Assembly (NCBI RefSeq): GCF_002934065.1
Contig: NZ_CP018049.1
Location: forward strand, 4,834,501-4,898,500
Direction of reading: 5' to 3'
Length of the DNA: 64,000 bases
From: Pseudomonas orientalis
Lineage (GTDB): Bacteria > Pseudomonadota > Gammaproteobacteria > Pseudomonadales > Pseudomonadaceae
Below the pieces are notes generated by a model. That model had not been told where the DNA came from, ran no database searches, and saw nothing but the letters and a program-made list of their open reading frames with translations. The position numbers and the translations under genes were made by a program. Each line of letters begins with the position of its first letter. Within the stretch, counting starts at the first letter, position 1. Shown piece after piece: positions 1-9,966 of the stretch.

Positions 1-1
1 G

Positions 2-502
2 CGTTGGTTGCTTGCTCTGATCTGCCTGTCATTCGCTGCCCTGTCCCCGGCCTCCACGGTGCAAACCCTCGGCGGCAAACCGGTCGAAAAGGTCCTGGTG
101 CTCAAATCCGCCCACCAGTTGCAGTTGATCAACGACGGCAAACCGCTCAAGACCTATCGCATTTCCCTGGGGAAAAATCCGAAAGGCCACAAACTGATCG
201 AGGGCGACCGCCGCACGCCCGAAGGCTTCTACTGGATCGACTGGCGCAAGACCAGCGACCGTTTCAACCTGGCCATGCACATCTCCTACCCCAATATCAG
301 CGACGCCGCCCGCGCGCGCCGCGAAGGCGTGAAACCGGGCAGCATGATCATGATCCACGGCACGCCCGACACCGAGGACTACCCGGAACAGTGGTTCCAC
401 ACCCTGGACTGGACCGACGGCTGTATCGGCATGCGCAATGTGGACATGCGCGAAGTCTGGAGCCTGGTCAAGGACGGCACCCTGATCGAGATTCGGCCCT
501 GA
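2..502 (+). CDS. L,D-transpeptidase (YkuD family), 5' end outside the window
   Basis: Periplasmic enzyme of the YkuD fold, expected to form 3-3 or lipoprotein cross-links in peptidoglycan through an active-site cysteine. The C-terminal part shows the signature HGTPD followed, about 25 residues later, by TDGCIGMRN, which holds the catalytic His and Cys. The visible N-terminus (RWLLALICLSFAALSPAS) is a typical signal peptide, so only one or a few codons are missing. The TTG at base 8 is in frame but would cut into the signal peptide, so the true start is probably just upstream of base 1. It ends about 260 bases before nagR and is probably unrelated to that operon. The family is clear; the exact substrate is not. 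Confidence 0.88.
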   Translation, partial: RWLLALICLSFAALSPASTVQTLGGKPVEKVLVLKSAHQLQLINDGKPLKTYRISLGKNPKGHKLIEGDRRTPEGFYWIDWRKTSDRFNLAMHISYPNISDAARARREGVKPGSMIMIHGTPDTEDYPEQWFHTLDWTDGCIGMRNVDMREVWSLVKDGTLIEIRP

Positions 503-617
503 TCGGCGACCGCTGGTAAAATAATTCGAAAATAATTCCTGCCCCGGACAGCGCCTGCCGGTGAATACCAGTTCACTGCGCGGGCTGCGCACTTGTGCGC
601 CAAACAAAGACCTCTCT

Positions 618-709
618 AATACCACTTGACACCACGCACCGTTAAGAAGCCCTGAAACCGGCACTCGCACCGTTTTGGTAGCATTGACATGGTATTTAAG
701 TGGTATTAA
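618..709 (+). promoter_or_regulatory. nag operon promoter with NagR-like half-sites
   Basis: The nonamer AATACCACT (618-626) is the exact inverse of AGTGGTATT (699-707), and a further TGGTATT lies at 690-696. AGTGGT is the half-site of operators bound by GntR/HutC regulators of GlcNAc genes (dre-type sites). A TTGACA box at 684-689 and a weak TATTAA at 704-709 overlap these repeats, so bound NagR could block RNA polymerase. The promoter assignment is weak because the spacing is short. The repeats themselves are plain in the sequence; their role is inference. Confidence 0.5.
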
Positions 710-763
710 TTTCCAGCCATTACCGGGCGACAACACTCCAATAACGCATCGGAAACCTGACAC

Positions 764-1522
764 ATGAACCCCATCCTGGCCCTGCGCCCCGACGACAAGC
801 AATCCACGCCGCTGTACCTGCAACTGGCCCGCAGCCTTGAAGCGGCGATCCATGCCGGCCAGTGGAAATCCGAGCAGGCCCTGCCCTCGGAACGCGCCCT
901 CAGCGAGCAGTTGAGCATCTCGCGGGTCACTGCCCGCAAAGCGCTGGAGGTGTTGCTTGCCCAGGGTTTGATCCGCCGCAGCCAGGGCTCCGGCACCTTT
1001 ATTACGCCGCGCCTGGAGCAGCCCTTGTCACGACTGTCGGGGTTCAGCGAAATGCTCCGGCTCAAGGGCTTCGTGCCCAGCTCGCAGTGGCTGGAGCGCG
1101 ACATCACCCCGCCGACCCACGAAGAGCTGATCCGCCTGGGTCTGTCGCCCAGCGACAAAGTGGCGCGTCTCAAGCGTCTGCGCAAAGCCGATGACACGGT
1201 AATGGCGATTGAAATGACCACCATGCCCGCCTCCGTGCTGCCCCAGCCCCAAGCCATCGGCAATTCGTTGTACGAATACCTGGAAAGCGTCGGCAAGCCC
1301 ATCGTGCGCGCCCTGCAGCATATCCAGGCGATCAACGCCTCGGACGAGTTCGCCAAACTGGTGGGCATCGCCCCCGGCACCGCCATGCTGCTGATGACCC
1401 GTGTGGGTTACACCGCCGACAACACCCCGATTGAAATCACCGACACCTACTGCCGCAACGACTACTACGACTTTGTCGCAGAGCTGCGCCGTCATGACTA
1501 TTCCGCCGAATTGCGAATCTAG
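764..1522 (+). CDS. nagR: GntR/HutC-family repressor of the GlcNAc genes (NagR)
   Basis: A 252-residue transcription regulator. Residues about 10-80 form the GntR winged helix (PSERALSEQL, SRVTARKALEVL, GSGTFI), and residues about 95-240 form the UTRA ligand-binding domain of the HutC subfamily. It is the first gene of a tight cluster with nagA, nagB-II, nagF and nagE, and its stop lies only 10 bases before the nagA start. By family knowledge such proteins repress GlcNAc uptake genes until GlcN6P or GlcNAc6P binds the UTRA domain. Inverted half-sites upstream suggest autoregulation. The function is inferred mainly from context. Confidence 0.88.
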   Translation: MNPILALRPDDKQSTPLYLQLARSLEAAIHAGQWKSEQALPSERALSEQLSISRVTARKALEVLLAQGLIRRSQGSGTFITPRLEQPLSRLSGFSEMLRLKGFVPSSQWLERDITPPTHEELIRLGLSPSDKVARLKRLRKADDTVMAIEMTTMPASVLPQPQAIGNSLYEYLESVGKPIVRALQHIQAINASDEFAKLVGIAPGTAMLLMTRVGYTADNTPIEITDTYCRNDYYDFVAELRRHDYSAELRI

Positions 1523-1532
1523 AGAACTGCCC

Positions 1533-2619
<1,087 letters not shown>

Positions 2620-2639
<20 letters not shown>

Positions 2640-3642
2640 AGAGGCCCTGGCCTCCTGCGACGCCGTTGCGGCACAACTGCAACGCCTGGACCCGCTGCTG
2701 GAAGAAGTGGCCGGCCGCCTGCGCCGCCAGCCGCCGCAAGTGGCAATGACCATCGCCCGCGGCAGCTCCGACCATGCCGCCAGCTACTTCGCCTACCTGG
2801 CCATGCAACATGTGGGCATTCCGGTGGCATCGTTGCCGATGTCGGTGGTGACCTTGTTGCAGGCGCCGATGAAAGTCAGCGGTCAGGTAGCGTTCGGTTT
2901 CTCCCAGTCAGGCCAGAGCCCGGACCTGGTCAACAGCCTGCGCCTGTTGCGCAAGCGTGGCGCCTTGAGCATCTCGCTGGTCAATGCCGAAGATTCGCCG
3001 CTGCAAGCCGCGTGTGAATTCCACGTGCCGCTGTGCGCCGGGCCGGAACTCAGCGTGGCCGCGACCAAGAGCTTTATCGCCACCCTCAGCGCCAGCGCGC
3101 AATTGATCGGCCACTGGAACCAGGAAACCGACCTGCTGCAAGCCTGCCAGGCCCTGCCCGATGGCCTGCGCGATGCCGCCAAGCAAGATTGGCGCCTGGC
3201 CGTCGATGCCCTCAAAGGTAGCCAGCGCTTGATGGTGATCGGCCGTGGCGCCGGGTTTGCCATCGCTCAGGAAGCCGCGCTCAAGCTCAAGGAAACCTCG
3301 GCGATCCAGGCCGAAGCCTTCAGCAGCGCCGAGGTGCGCCACGGGCCGATGGCCTTGATCGACGAGAACTACCCCTTGCTGGTCTTCGCTCCACGCGGCG
3401 CCGAACAGGCCGGCCTGCTGACCCTGGCCGCCGATATGCGCCAGCGCGGTGCGCGGGTGCTCCTGGCTGCGCCGGATGACATCGCCGAGCGCGACCTGAC
3501 CCTGAGCCGCGCCGAACACCCGAGCCTGGACCCGATCCTGGCGATCCAGAGTTTCTACGTGATGGCCGCCGGTCTGGCTGAAGCACGGGGCATGGACCCG
3601 GATCAGCCGCGCCACCTGAGCAAAGTCACCCGCACGCACTGA
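2620..3642 (+). CDS. Glucosamine-6-phosphate deaminase, SIS-domain type (NagB-II)
   Basis: A 340-residue protein with two SIS (sugar isomerase) domains and no glutaminase domain. Phosphosugar-binding serines are visible in ARGSSDHAA, FSQSGQSPD and AATKSF, with the family segment EAFSSAEVRHGPMALI near residue 230. Proteins of this form in nag operons act as GlcN6P deaminases (to Fru6P and ammonia), replacing classical NagB. The TTG start at 2620 is chosen because GAAGGAGA lies at 2607-2614, at ideal spacing; the ATG at 2632 has no comparable ribosome binding site. It overlaps nagA by 20 bases and is followed after 15 bases by nagF. Confidence 0.85.
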
Positions 3643-3657
3643 AGCGGCGTTTTCCTG

Positions 3658-6198
3658 ATGAGTACCGTGCCCATGTCCAACAACAATAACCGAGTGACCC
3701 TCAGCGCCCCCTTGAGTGGGCCGGTGCTGGCCCTGAACCGCGTCCCCGACGAAGTGTTCGCCAGCGGCGCCATGGGCGACGGTCTCGCTATCGACCCATT
3801 GAACGACTGTCTGCATGCACCCTGTGCCGGCGTGATCATCCATGTCGCCCGCACCGGGCACGCCCTGACCCTGCGCGCCGACAACGGTGCCGAGGTGTTG
3901 ATGCATGTGGGCATCGACACCGTGGAACTCAATGGCGAAGGCTTTGCCTTGCTGGTCAAGGAAGGCGCACGGGTGAGCCAGGGCCAGGCGCTGGTGCAGT
4001 TTGACCTGGACCGCATTGCGCGTCAGTGCAAGAGCCTGGTGAGCCTGATCATCCTGACCAACAGTGATCGCTTTGAACTGACGCCTTTGGCGCTGAAAAC
4101 GGTCAAGGTCGGAGAGCCGTTGCTGCAGATTGCTGCGCGCGCGACCAGCACCGTTCAAGCAGCTGTGGATAACTACAACTCAAAAGCCGACTCAGAAGCC
4201 AGTGCCAGCGTGCGCATCACCCACCGTGGCGGTTTGCATGCCCGCCCCGCCGCCTTGATTCGCAAGACGGCCCAGGGTTTCAGCAGCCAGTCGCACCTGC
4301 ACTTCGCTGACAAGTCGGCGTCGTGCGACAGCCTGATTGGCTTGATGGGCCTGGGCATTGGCGAAGGCGACGAAGTTCGCGTGAGTTGCCGTGGCAAGGA
4401 CGCCGAGGCCGCGTTGCAAGGGTTGATCGCGGCATTGTCCGTGGCGGTCAGCGAAGTCCATCACGCGCCGGTGGCCGCTGCTGCGCCCCGTCGTGCCAGT
4501 GTGGAAGCCGATGTGTTGCAAGGCGTTTGTGCAGCGCCCGGCCTGGTGTGCGGGCCGCTGTTTCGCCTGACCGGCATCGAATTGCCGGAAGACACCGGCA
4601 ACCACGTGGCCGACGACCAACAGCAGCGCCTCGACACGGCTCTGCAGCAGGTGCGCGATGAAATCCGCAGCACCCTCGACCATGCTCGCCAACGCAAGAA
4701 CGTCGAGGAAGAAGACATCTTCGCCGCCCACCTCGCGCTGCTCGAAGACCCGGCGCTGCTGGAAGCGGCCACCGCCGCCATCACACACGGCAGCGCTGCC
4801 ACCCACGCCTGGCGTGATGCGATCCAGGCCCAGTGCGCGGTGCTGCTGGCACTGGGCAAGCCGTTGTTTGCCGAGCGCGCCAACGATCTGCGCGACCTGC
4901 AACAACGCGTACTGCGCGCCTTGCTGGGCGAGGCCTGGCACTTTGAACTGCCTGCCGGGTCGATCGTCAGTGCCCATGAATTGACGCCGTCAGATCTGCT
5001 GCAGTTGAGTGAGCAGCAGGCTGTGGGTATCTGCATGGCCGAAGGCGGCGCCACGTCACACGTCGCCATTCTTGCGCGGGGTAAAGGCTTGCCCTGCGTG
5101 GTCGCGCTGGGCGCCGAGGTGCTGGATGTGCCTCAGGGCCAGCGTGTGGTGCTGGACGCCGTCAATGGCCGGCTGGAACTGGCCCCCACGGACGCGCGCC
5201 ATGCTGAAGTTCACCAGATTCGCGACGCGCAGAAGCTCCGTCGCCAGCAGCAAGACGCCCAAGCGCAACAACCGGCACGCACCACCGATGGCGTGAGCAT
5301 TGAAGTCGCCGCCAACGTCGCCTCCAGCAGCGAGGCCCGGCACGCATTTGAAAATGGCGCCGATGGCGTCGGTTTGCTGCGCACCGAATTTCTGTTCGTC
5401 GACCGCCGCACCGCACCGGATGAACAGGAACAGCGCCAGGCTTATCAGGCCGTGCTGGATGCGATGGGCGACAAGTCCGTGATCATTCGCACCATTGACG
5501 TGGGCGGTGACAAGCAGCTCGACTACCTGCCGCTGCCTGTCGAAGCCAACCCGGTGTTGGGCCTGCGCGGCATTCGCATGGCCCAGGTGCGCCCGGAACT
5601 GCTCGACCAGCAACTGCGCGCCCTGTTGCAAGTCTCGCCGCTGGCGCGTTGCCGCATCCTGTTGCCGATGGTCAGCGAGGTGGACGAACTGCTGCAGATC
5701 CGCCAGCGCCTGGATCAACTGTGCGTGGAACTGAACCTGACGCAGCGCCCCGAACTGGGTGTGATGATCGAAGTGCCCGCCGCCGCGCTGATGGCTGAGC
5801 AGTTGGCCGAACACGCGGACTTTTTGTCCATCGGCACCAATGACCTGTCCCAGTACACCCTGGCCATGGATCGCGACCACGCAGGCTTGGCTGCCCGCGT
5901 CGACGCGCTGCACCCAGCCTTGCTGCGGCTGATCGCCCAGACCTGCGCCGGTGCGGCCAAGCATGGGCGTTGGGTCGGTGTGTGCGGCGCCCTGGCCTGC
6001 GACCCGCTGGCCACGCCGGTGCTGGTCGGCCTGGGCGTCAGCGAGCTGTCGGTAAGCCCGCCGCAGATCGGAGAAATCAAGGACCGCGTCCGCCACCTGG
6101 ACGCGGCGCAATGCCGGCAACTGAGCCTTGAGCTGCTCGACCTGAGCAGTGCCAAGGCCGTTCGCCACGCCTGTCAACACCACTGGCCGCTGAGCTGA
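3658..6198 (+). CDS. nagF: PTS EIIA-HPr-EI fusion protein for GlcNAc
   Basis: An 846-residue cytoplasmic phosphotransfer protein. Residues about 15-155 are a glucose-type EIIA domain (His83 in LMHVGIDTV, His68 in TGHAL). Residues about 183-270 are HPr (His194 in GGLHARPAA). Residues about 280-846 are enzyme I, with the phosphorylated His468 in GGATSHVAIL and the PEP-binding TIM barrel (RTEFLF, GTNDLSQYTLAMDR, CGALA). It therefore carries phosphate from PEP to the membrane EIICB without other general PTS proteins. The ATG at 3658 has no strong ribosome binding site and the ATG at 3673 is possible. A paralogue of the same architecture is encoded at 16792-19323. Confidence 0.93.
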   Translation: MSTVPMSNNNNRVTLSAPLSGPVLALNRVPDEVFASGAMGDGLAIDPLNDCLHAPCAGVIIHVARTGHALTLRADNGAEVLMHVGIDTVELNGEGFALLVKEGARVSQGQALVQFDLDRIARQCKSLVSLIILTNSDRFELTPLALKTVKVGEPLLQIAARATSTVQAAVDNYNSKADSEASASVRITHRGGLHARPAALIRKTAQGFSSQSHLHFADKSASCDSLIGLMGLGIGEGDEVRVSCRGKDAEAALQGLIAALSVAVSEVHHAPVAAAAPRRASVEADVLQGVCAAPGLVCGPLFRLTGIELPEDTGNHVADDQQQRLDTALQQVRDEIRSTLDHARQRKNVEEEDIFAAHLALLEDPALLEAATAAITHGSAATHAWRDAIQAQCAVLLALGKPLFAERANDLRDLQQRVLRALLGEAWHFELPAGSIVSAHELTPSDLLQLSEQQAVGICMAEGGATSHVAILARGKGLPCVVALGAEVLDVPQGQRVVLDAVNGRLELAPTDARHAEVHQIRDAQKLRRQQQDAQAQQPARTTDGVSIEVAANVASSSEARHAFENGADGVGLLRTEFLFVDRRTAPDEQEQRQAYQAVLDAMGDKSVIIRTIDVGGDKQLDYLPLPVEANPVLGLRGIRMAQVRPELLDQQLRALLQVSPLARCRILLPMVSEVDELLQIRQRLDQLCVELNLTQRPELGVMIEVPAAALMAEQLAEHADFLSIGTNDLSQYTLAMDRDHAGLAARVDALHPALLRLIAQTCAGAAKHGRWVGVCGALACDPLATPVLVGLGVSELSVSPPQIGEIKDRVRHLDAAQCRQLSLELLDLSSAKAVRHACQHHWPLS

Positions 6199-6224
6199 AA
6201 ACAACAAGAATAGGGAGACACGCC

Positions 6225-7931
6225 ATGTACCAACATTTCATCGAAGGCCTGCAACGCCTGGGCCGCGCCCTGATGCTGCCGATTGCGATCCTGCCGATCG
6301 CCGGCCTGTTGCTGCGCCTGGGCGACACCGATTTGCTCAACATCGCGGTGATGCACGATGCCGGGCAGGCGATCTTCGCCAACCTGGCGCTGATCTTCGC
6401 CATCGGCATTGCCGTGGGCTTTGCCCGCGACAACAACGGCACGGCCGGCCTGGCGGGGGCGATTGGCTACCTGGTGATGATCTCCACACTCAAGGTGATG
6501 GACACCTCCATCAACATGGGCATGCTCGCCGGTATCGCCAGTGGCCTGATGGCGGGCGCGCTGTATAACCGCTTCAAGGACATCAAGCTGCCGGAGTACC
6601 TGGCGTTCTTTGGCGGGCGACGGTTTGTGCCGATTGTCACCGGCTTTTCGGCGGTGGGCCTGGGCGTGATCTTTGGTTTGATCTGGCCGCCGATCCAGCA
6701 CGGCATCAACAGCTTCGGCGTATTGCTGATGGAAAGCGGTAGCCTGGGCGCCTTCGTGTTTGGCGTGTTCAACCGCCTGCTGATCGTCACCGGCCTGCAC
6801 CACATCCTCAACAATATGGCGTGGTTCGTGTTTGGCACCTTCACCGACCCGGCAACCGGCGCGGTGGTGACCGGCGACCTGACCCGCTACTTCGCCGGCG
6901 ACCCGAAAGGCGGCCAATTCATGACCGGCATGTTCCCGGTGATGCTGTTCGGCCTGCCCGCCGCGTGCCTGGCGATGTACCGCAACGCGCTGCCGGAGCG
7001 CCGTAAAGTGATGGGCGGGATTTTCCTGTCGATGGCGCTGACCTCATTCCTGACCGGCGTGACGGAACCGATTGAATTTGCGTTCATGTTCCTGGCGCCG
7101 TTCCTGTACCTGATCCACGCACTGCTGACTGGCCTGTCGATGGCGCTCACCAACCTGTTGAATATCCATCTCGGCTTTACCTTCTCCGGAGGGTTTATCG
7201 ACATGGTGCTCGGTTGGGGCAAATCCACCAATGGCTGGCTGGTGTTCCCGGTTGGCTTGGCTTACGCGCTGATCTACTACTCGGTGTTCACCTACTGCAT
7301 CCGCCGCTTCAATCTCAAGACGCCGGGTCGTGAAGATATCCAGGTGGTGCAGGCCGAGGCCATGAGCGACAACCAGCGTGCGACGGCCTACATCCAGGCG
7401 TTGGGCGGTGCTGAGAACTTGCTGAGTGTGGGTGCTTGCACCACGCGGCTGCGCTTGGACATGGTGGATCGCAACAAGGCAGTGGATGCTGAACTCAAAG
7501 CGCTGGGCGCCATGGCTGTCGTACGGCCAGGTAATGGCGGCAGCTTGCAGGTGGTCGTCGGGCCCATGGCCGATAGCATTGCTGATGAAATTCGCTTGGC
7601 CATGCCGGGGTTTGTTGCGGCAGCGCCTGTAGCGGTTGCGCCTGTGGATAAGCCAGTGACGGTGCATGTGCAGGAGGCCGAGAAATGGCTGAGCGCGCTG
7701 GGTGGACGAGAGAATGTGCGCCAGGTGGAAGCAGTGGCGATGACCCGGTTGCGGGTGGAGTTGGGGGATGATTCGCGGTTGTCTGAGGCTCAGCTCACTG
7801 CGCTGGGCTGCCAGGGGGTAAGTCAGCTCGACAGCGGTGTTTGGCATCTGTTGATGGGCGACAGGGCATCCGGGTTGGGTGAGGCGTTGGAGCGGTTGGT
7901 CAGTGGCCGTGAGGTCGGCGCCAGGGTTTAG
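6225..7931 (+). CDS. nagE: PTS GlcNAc permease EIIC with two EIIB repeats
   Basis: Inner-membrane transporter of 568 residues that imports and phosphorylates GlcNAc. Residues 1 to about 365 are the hydrophobic EIIC channel of the glucose/GlcNAc family (for example TEPIEFAFMF). Residues about 385-460 are EIIB with catalytic Cys405 in GACTTRLRL. A second EIIB-like repeat (about 480-560) aligns over the whole domain but has Ala505 where the cysteine should be (AVAMTRLRV). This second repeat cannot be phosphorylated on that residue. The ribosome binding site AGGGAGA precedes the ATG. This is the last gene of the nag operon; its EIIA and HPr partners are in nagF. Confidence 0.93.
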   Translation: MYQHFIEGLQRLGRALMLPIAILPIAGLLLRLGDTDLLNIAVMHDAGQAIFANLALIFAIGIAVGFARDNNGTAGLAGAIGYLVMISTLKVMDTSINMGMLAGIASGLMAGALYNRFKDIKLPEYLAFFGGRRFVPIVTGFSAVGLGVIFGLIWPPIQHGINSFGVLLMESGSLGAFVFGVFNRLLIVTGLHHILNNMAWFVFGTFTDPATGAVVTGDLTRYFAGDPKGGQFMTGMFPVMLFGLPAACLAMYRNALPERRKVMGGIFLSMALTSFLTGVTEPIEFAFMFLAPFLYLIHALLTGLSMALTNLLNIHLGFTFSGGFIDMVLGWGKSTNGWLVFPVGLAYALIYYSVFTYCIRRFNLKTPGREDIQVVQAEAMSDNQRATAYIQALGGAENLLSVGACTTRLRLDMVDRNKAVDAELKALGAMAVVRPGNGGSLQVVVGPMADSIADEIRLAMPGFVAAAPVAVAPVDKPVTVHVQEAEKWLSALGGRENVRQVEAVAMTRLRVELGDDSRLSEAQLTALGCQGVSQLDSGVWHLLMGDRASGLGEALERLVSGREVGARV

Positions 7932-7950
7932 AGGTGTAGTGGTTGTTCTG

Positions 7951-8044
7951 GCCTCATCGGGGGCAAGCCCCCTCCCACACTTGACCGCATTGCCAAGTCA
8001 GGCACCGATCAAAATGTGGGAGGGGGCTTGCCCCCGATGAGGCC
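7951..8044. repeat. REP pair, family 1 (REPIN)
   Basis: Two inverted copies of a palindromic unit (7951-7980 and 8016-8044) built on the core GGGGGCAAGCCCCCTCCCAC, about 35 bases apart, between the ends of nagE and the ORF at 8127. Pairs of this kind recur six more times in the window. Confidence 0.9.
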
Positions 8045-8051
8045 AGAACCG

Positions 8052-8091
8052 CCAACAAAAAAACCGCTGGCCAAACTGGGCTAGCGGGTTC
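8052..8091 (-). terminator. Terminator-like repeat, copy 1
   Basis: Contains CCAACAAAAAAACCGCTGG followed by CCAAACTGGGCTAGCGGGTT. Read on the minus strand this is a GC-rich hairpin ending in a T tract, placed just after the stop of the minus-strand ORF at 8127. The same element recurs at 8769-8807 and 10354-10389. Confidence 0.6.
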
Positions 8092-8126
8092 CGACAATCT
8101 CCGACCAATCAACAATTTCGGTAGCC

Positions 8127-8648
8127 TCAGTATTGCCCCCCAAGACTGACAGCCACCGCGTAGTGATAGGGCCGATTGGCCATGGCTTGGGTAATCGCTG
8201 AAAAACAAAGCAACTGAGCTTTACCGGTGGAGCGAACTGAGTGCTCTCTTTGAGCGACGGTATCCGGTGCAAAAGAGAAGGCTTGGTATTTTTTCCTGAC
8301 CTTGAGCCAGGTCGAGAACTCGAAGGATTGGTCACCACTTTTATAGGTAAAGCGGTGTGTTGCCTGGGTAGACACTCGTCCTCGGGCAAAGACAGGTATT
8401 TGTGCTCGCAGAACGAATGTCAGATAGCTCCAAGGATGGAGGAGGTATTCCTCTGGCGCGGCACCGATGTCCCAGCTGGCAGCAGTGAGTTCAAATGTGC
8501 GTGCAGTGCCGTTCAAAAGACAGAGTGCGACATGGCTGTGGGAACTGACTTGTTGGACTTTATTCCAGATGACGGTTTCGTCTTGTCTAGCGTCTTTGAG
8601 GGTTTCTTGAAAGTCGCTTTCGCGATTGAGGTGTTCGGTATCGTCCAT
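8127..8648 (-). CDS. Protein of unknown function, 173 residues
   Basis: I do not recognise the family. The protein has an acidic, Asp/Glu/Gln-rich first 30 residues, no signal peptide and no transmembrane segment. The rest looks like alternating beta strands rich in aromatic residues (HPWSYLTFVLRA, HRFTYKSGDQSFEFSTWL, PYHYAVAVSL). The ORF lies on the minus strand, converging on nagE, between two copies of a duplicated terminator. The local base composition is lower in GC than the flanking nag and pur genes, which suggests transfer. No strong ribosome binding site precedes the ATG at 8648. It is probably a real gene, because a terminator follows its stop directly and the open frame is long, but this is not certain. 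Confidence 0.5.
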   Translation of the reverse strand: MDDTEHLNRESDFQETLKDARQDETVIWNKVQQVSSHSHVALCLLNGTARTFELTAASWDIGAAPEEYLLHPWSYLTFVLRAQIPVFARGRVSTQATHRFTYKSGDQSFEFSTWLKVRKKYQAFSFAPDTVAQREHSVRSTGKAQLLCFSAITQAMANRPYHYAVAVSLGGQY

Positions 8649-8689
8649 GAGGTGTGGCTCAGCTTAAATGAGTCGATCAAACTAATGGG

Positions 8690-8890
8690 GCTGATTCCGA
8701 GCGGCAACCGCTGGGTATTGTCAGAAAGATCGGGGGCGCCTGTCACGACGCCGATGAGGCCCTGACAGCCAACAAAAAACCCGCTGACCAAACTGGCCCA
8801 GCGGGTTTCTTGTTTATGCAGCCCACAGATTAGAAATCCGCCAACTGCTACACGTCACGCCGGTATCTCATCGGGATGGCTGAGCTTCCA
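8690..8890 (-). pseudogene. Decayed duplicate of the 3' end of the NIF3-like gene with its terminator
   Basis: This stretch matches about 10200-10480 along much of its length. On the minus strand it reads HPDEIPA then a stop, followed by a frame-shifted remnant corresponding to the C-terminus HPYETPAYEVWQLADF of the intact gene at 10412. Next comes the terminator (8769-8807), then a segment reading GAPDLSDNTQRLPLG that corresponds to GAPDISDKPFRLPVG beyond the second copy. It is a gene fragment with no function of its own except perhaps as a terminator for pnl. Confidence 0.7.
8769..8807 (-). terminator. Terminator repeat, copy 2 (downstream of pnl)
   Basis: Stem AACCCGC/GCGGGTT with TTTTTTG on the minus strand, nearly identical to the element after the NIF3-like gene. 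It lies about 90 bases after the pnl stop and is well placed to end the pnl transcript. Confidence 0.7.
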
Positions 8891-8894
8891 GGCT

Positions 8895-9833
8895 TTAGCC
8901 ACCGAATACCAGGCTTACCGACTGGGCCCCCGCATTCTTGACGGTGAAATCCTTTGCCTGCGCGGCAGTCTTCAAGGTGTAGGTGTAATTGGACGTCGCG
9001 GTCCACTGCGCTTTGGGCGACTTCTGATTCGTGATAGCAGGCACGCTGCCAATATCGGTAAACGTACCGTTGCCTTTATCATCCAACATGCCGTTGCTTG
9101 CGCTGCCTTCGCCAAAGTGGTTGCTCTCGGAAAGAATGTTGGCGTTTTGCGCCAGGGTAAAGCCGAGATGAAACTTGTTGATGTAGTTGTTATAGACATG
9201 GAAGTAGCCATAACGCATCAACCCCGGTGCGCGCACTTCCATATTCTCGAAGCGATTATGGCAAATAGTCAGCCGTGGGAAACCATTGAAGGCTGTGTTG
9301 TTGTCATCGCTCGGGTGGCCTAGGATCAGGCCATACTTGTGGTTGCCGAAAAAACAGTTGCTGATGGTCGCGTAGTCGGCCTTGTCGCCGATGTATAACA
9401 GTTTGTCGAGGCTGCCATCGTTGGCGGACCAGTCATGGCCGACGAAGGAGCAGTGATCGATCCAGTACTTGCTGCCGTAGTTGAGGTACAGCTGGATATC
9501 ATCATTGGCCTTGATACCCGCCGAGTGCTGGAAAACGATGTTCTGAAAAATGATGTTTTGCGACTCAGGTGTCGCACGCAAGTGAATGTTGTTGAGCGTG
9601 CGGTTCTGGAACGAACCGACCAGGGTTTTATTTGAACCCATGGAGACCTTGGTCAAACTGGACGCCGAGATATTGCTATTGATCACCAGCACGCGGGGTG
9701 TGGAACCGGCAATATTGGTTTTGAGCTGATCCAGGTTAGTGATGCTGACAACCGGACCGGACCAGCCGCCAGTGACTTTAGCGGCTTTGGCGAAGCCGGT
9801 CATGCCGGTCAGTTTGCTTTCTGGATAAGACAT
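8895..9833 (-). CDS. pnl: Pectin lyase, polysaccharide lyase family 1
   Basis: A 312-residue enzyme that cleaves methyl-esterified pectin by beta-elimination. It closely resembles the Pnl proteins I recall from P. marginalis and Pectobacterium carotovorum, which have the same length. It shows the parallel beta-helix asparagine pattern, WIDHCSF near residue 125 and VRAPGLMRYGYFHVYNNY near residue 205, which carries the catalytic arginine region of the family. There is no signal peptide, as is usual for these Pnl proteins. A perfect LexA box lies 134 bases upstream, fitting the known induction of such genes by DNA damage. The gene sits between duplicated terminators and looks like an inserted cassette. 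Confidence 0.93.
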   Translation of the reverse strand: MSYPESKLTGMTGFAKAAKVTGGWSGPVVSITNLDQLKTNIAGSTPRVLVINSNISASSLTKVSMGSNKTLVGSFQNRTLNNIHLRATPESQNIIFQNIVFQHSAGIKANDDIQLYLNYGSKYWIDHCSFVGHDWSANDGSLDKLLYIGDKADYATISNCFFGNHKYGLILGHPSDDNNTAFNGFPRLTICHNRFENMEVRAPGLMRYGYFHVYNNYINKFHLGFTLAQNANILSESNHFGEGSASNGMLDDKGNGTFTDIGSVPAITNQKSPKAQWTATSNYTYTLKTAAQAKDFTVKNAGAQSVSLVFGG

Positions 9834-9966
9834 AGGAGTTCCCTCTCTTTCAACATGGGACCCGATGATCGGGTCAAGAATGAAACATGACCGTCCTGGT
9901 CATGTGCACAGTGGGATGAGTGGCGGCGCAACCTACCGAACGTAGAGAGTACCGCAGCCCCACACG

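Noticed and set aside
8513..8791. A 92-residue minus-strand frame upstream of the unknown ORF
   Set aside because: It consists of the duplicated terminator and flanking repeat read through; similar frames arise around the other copy.
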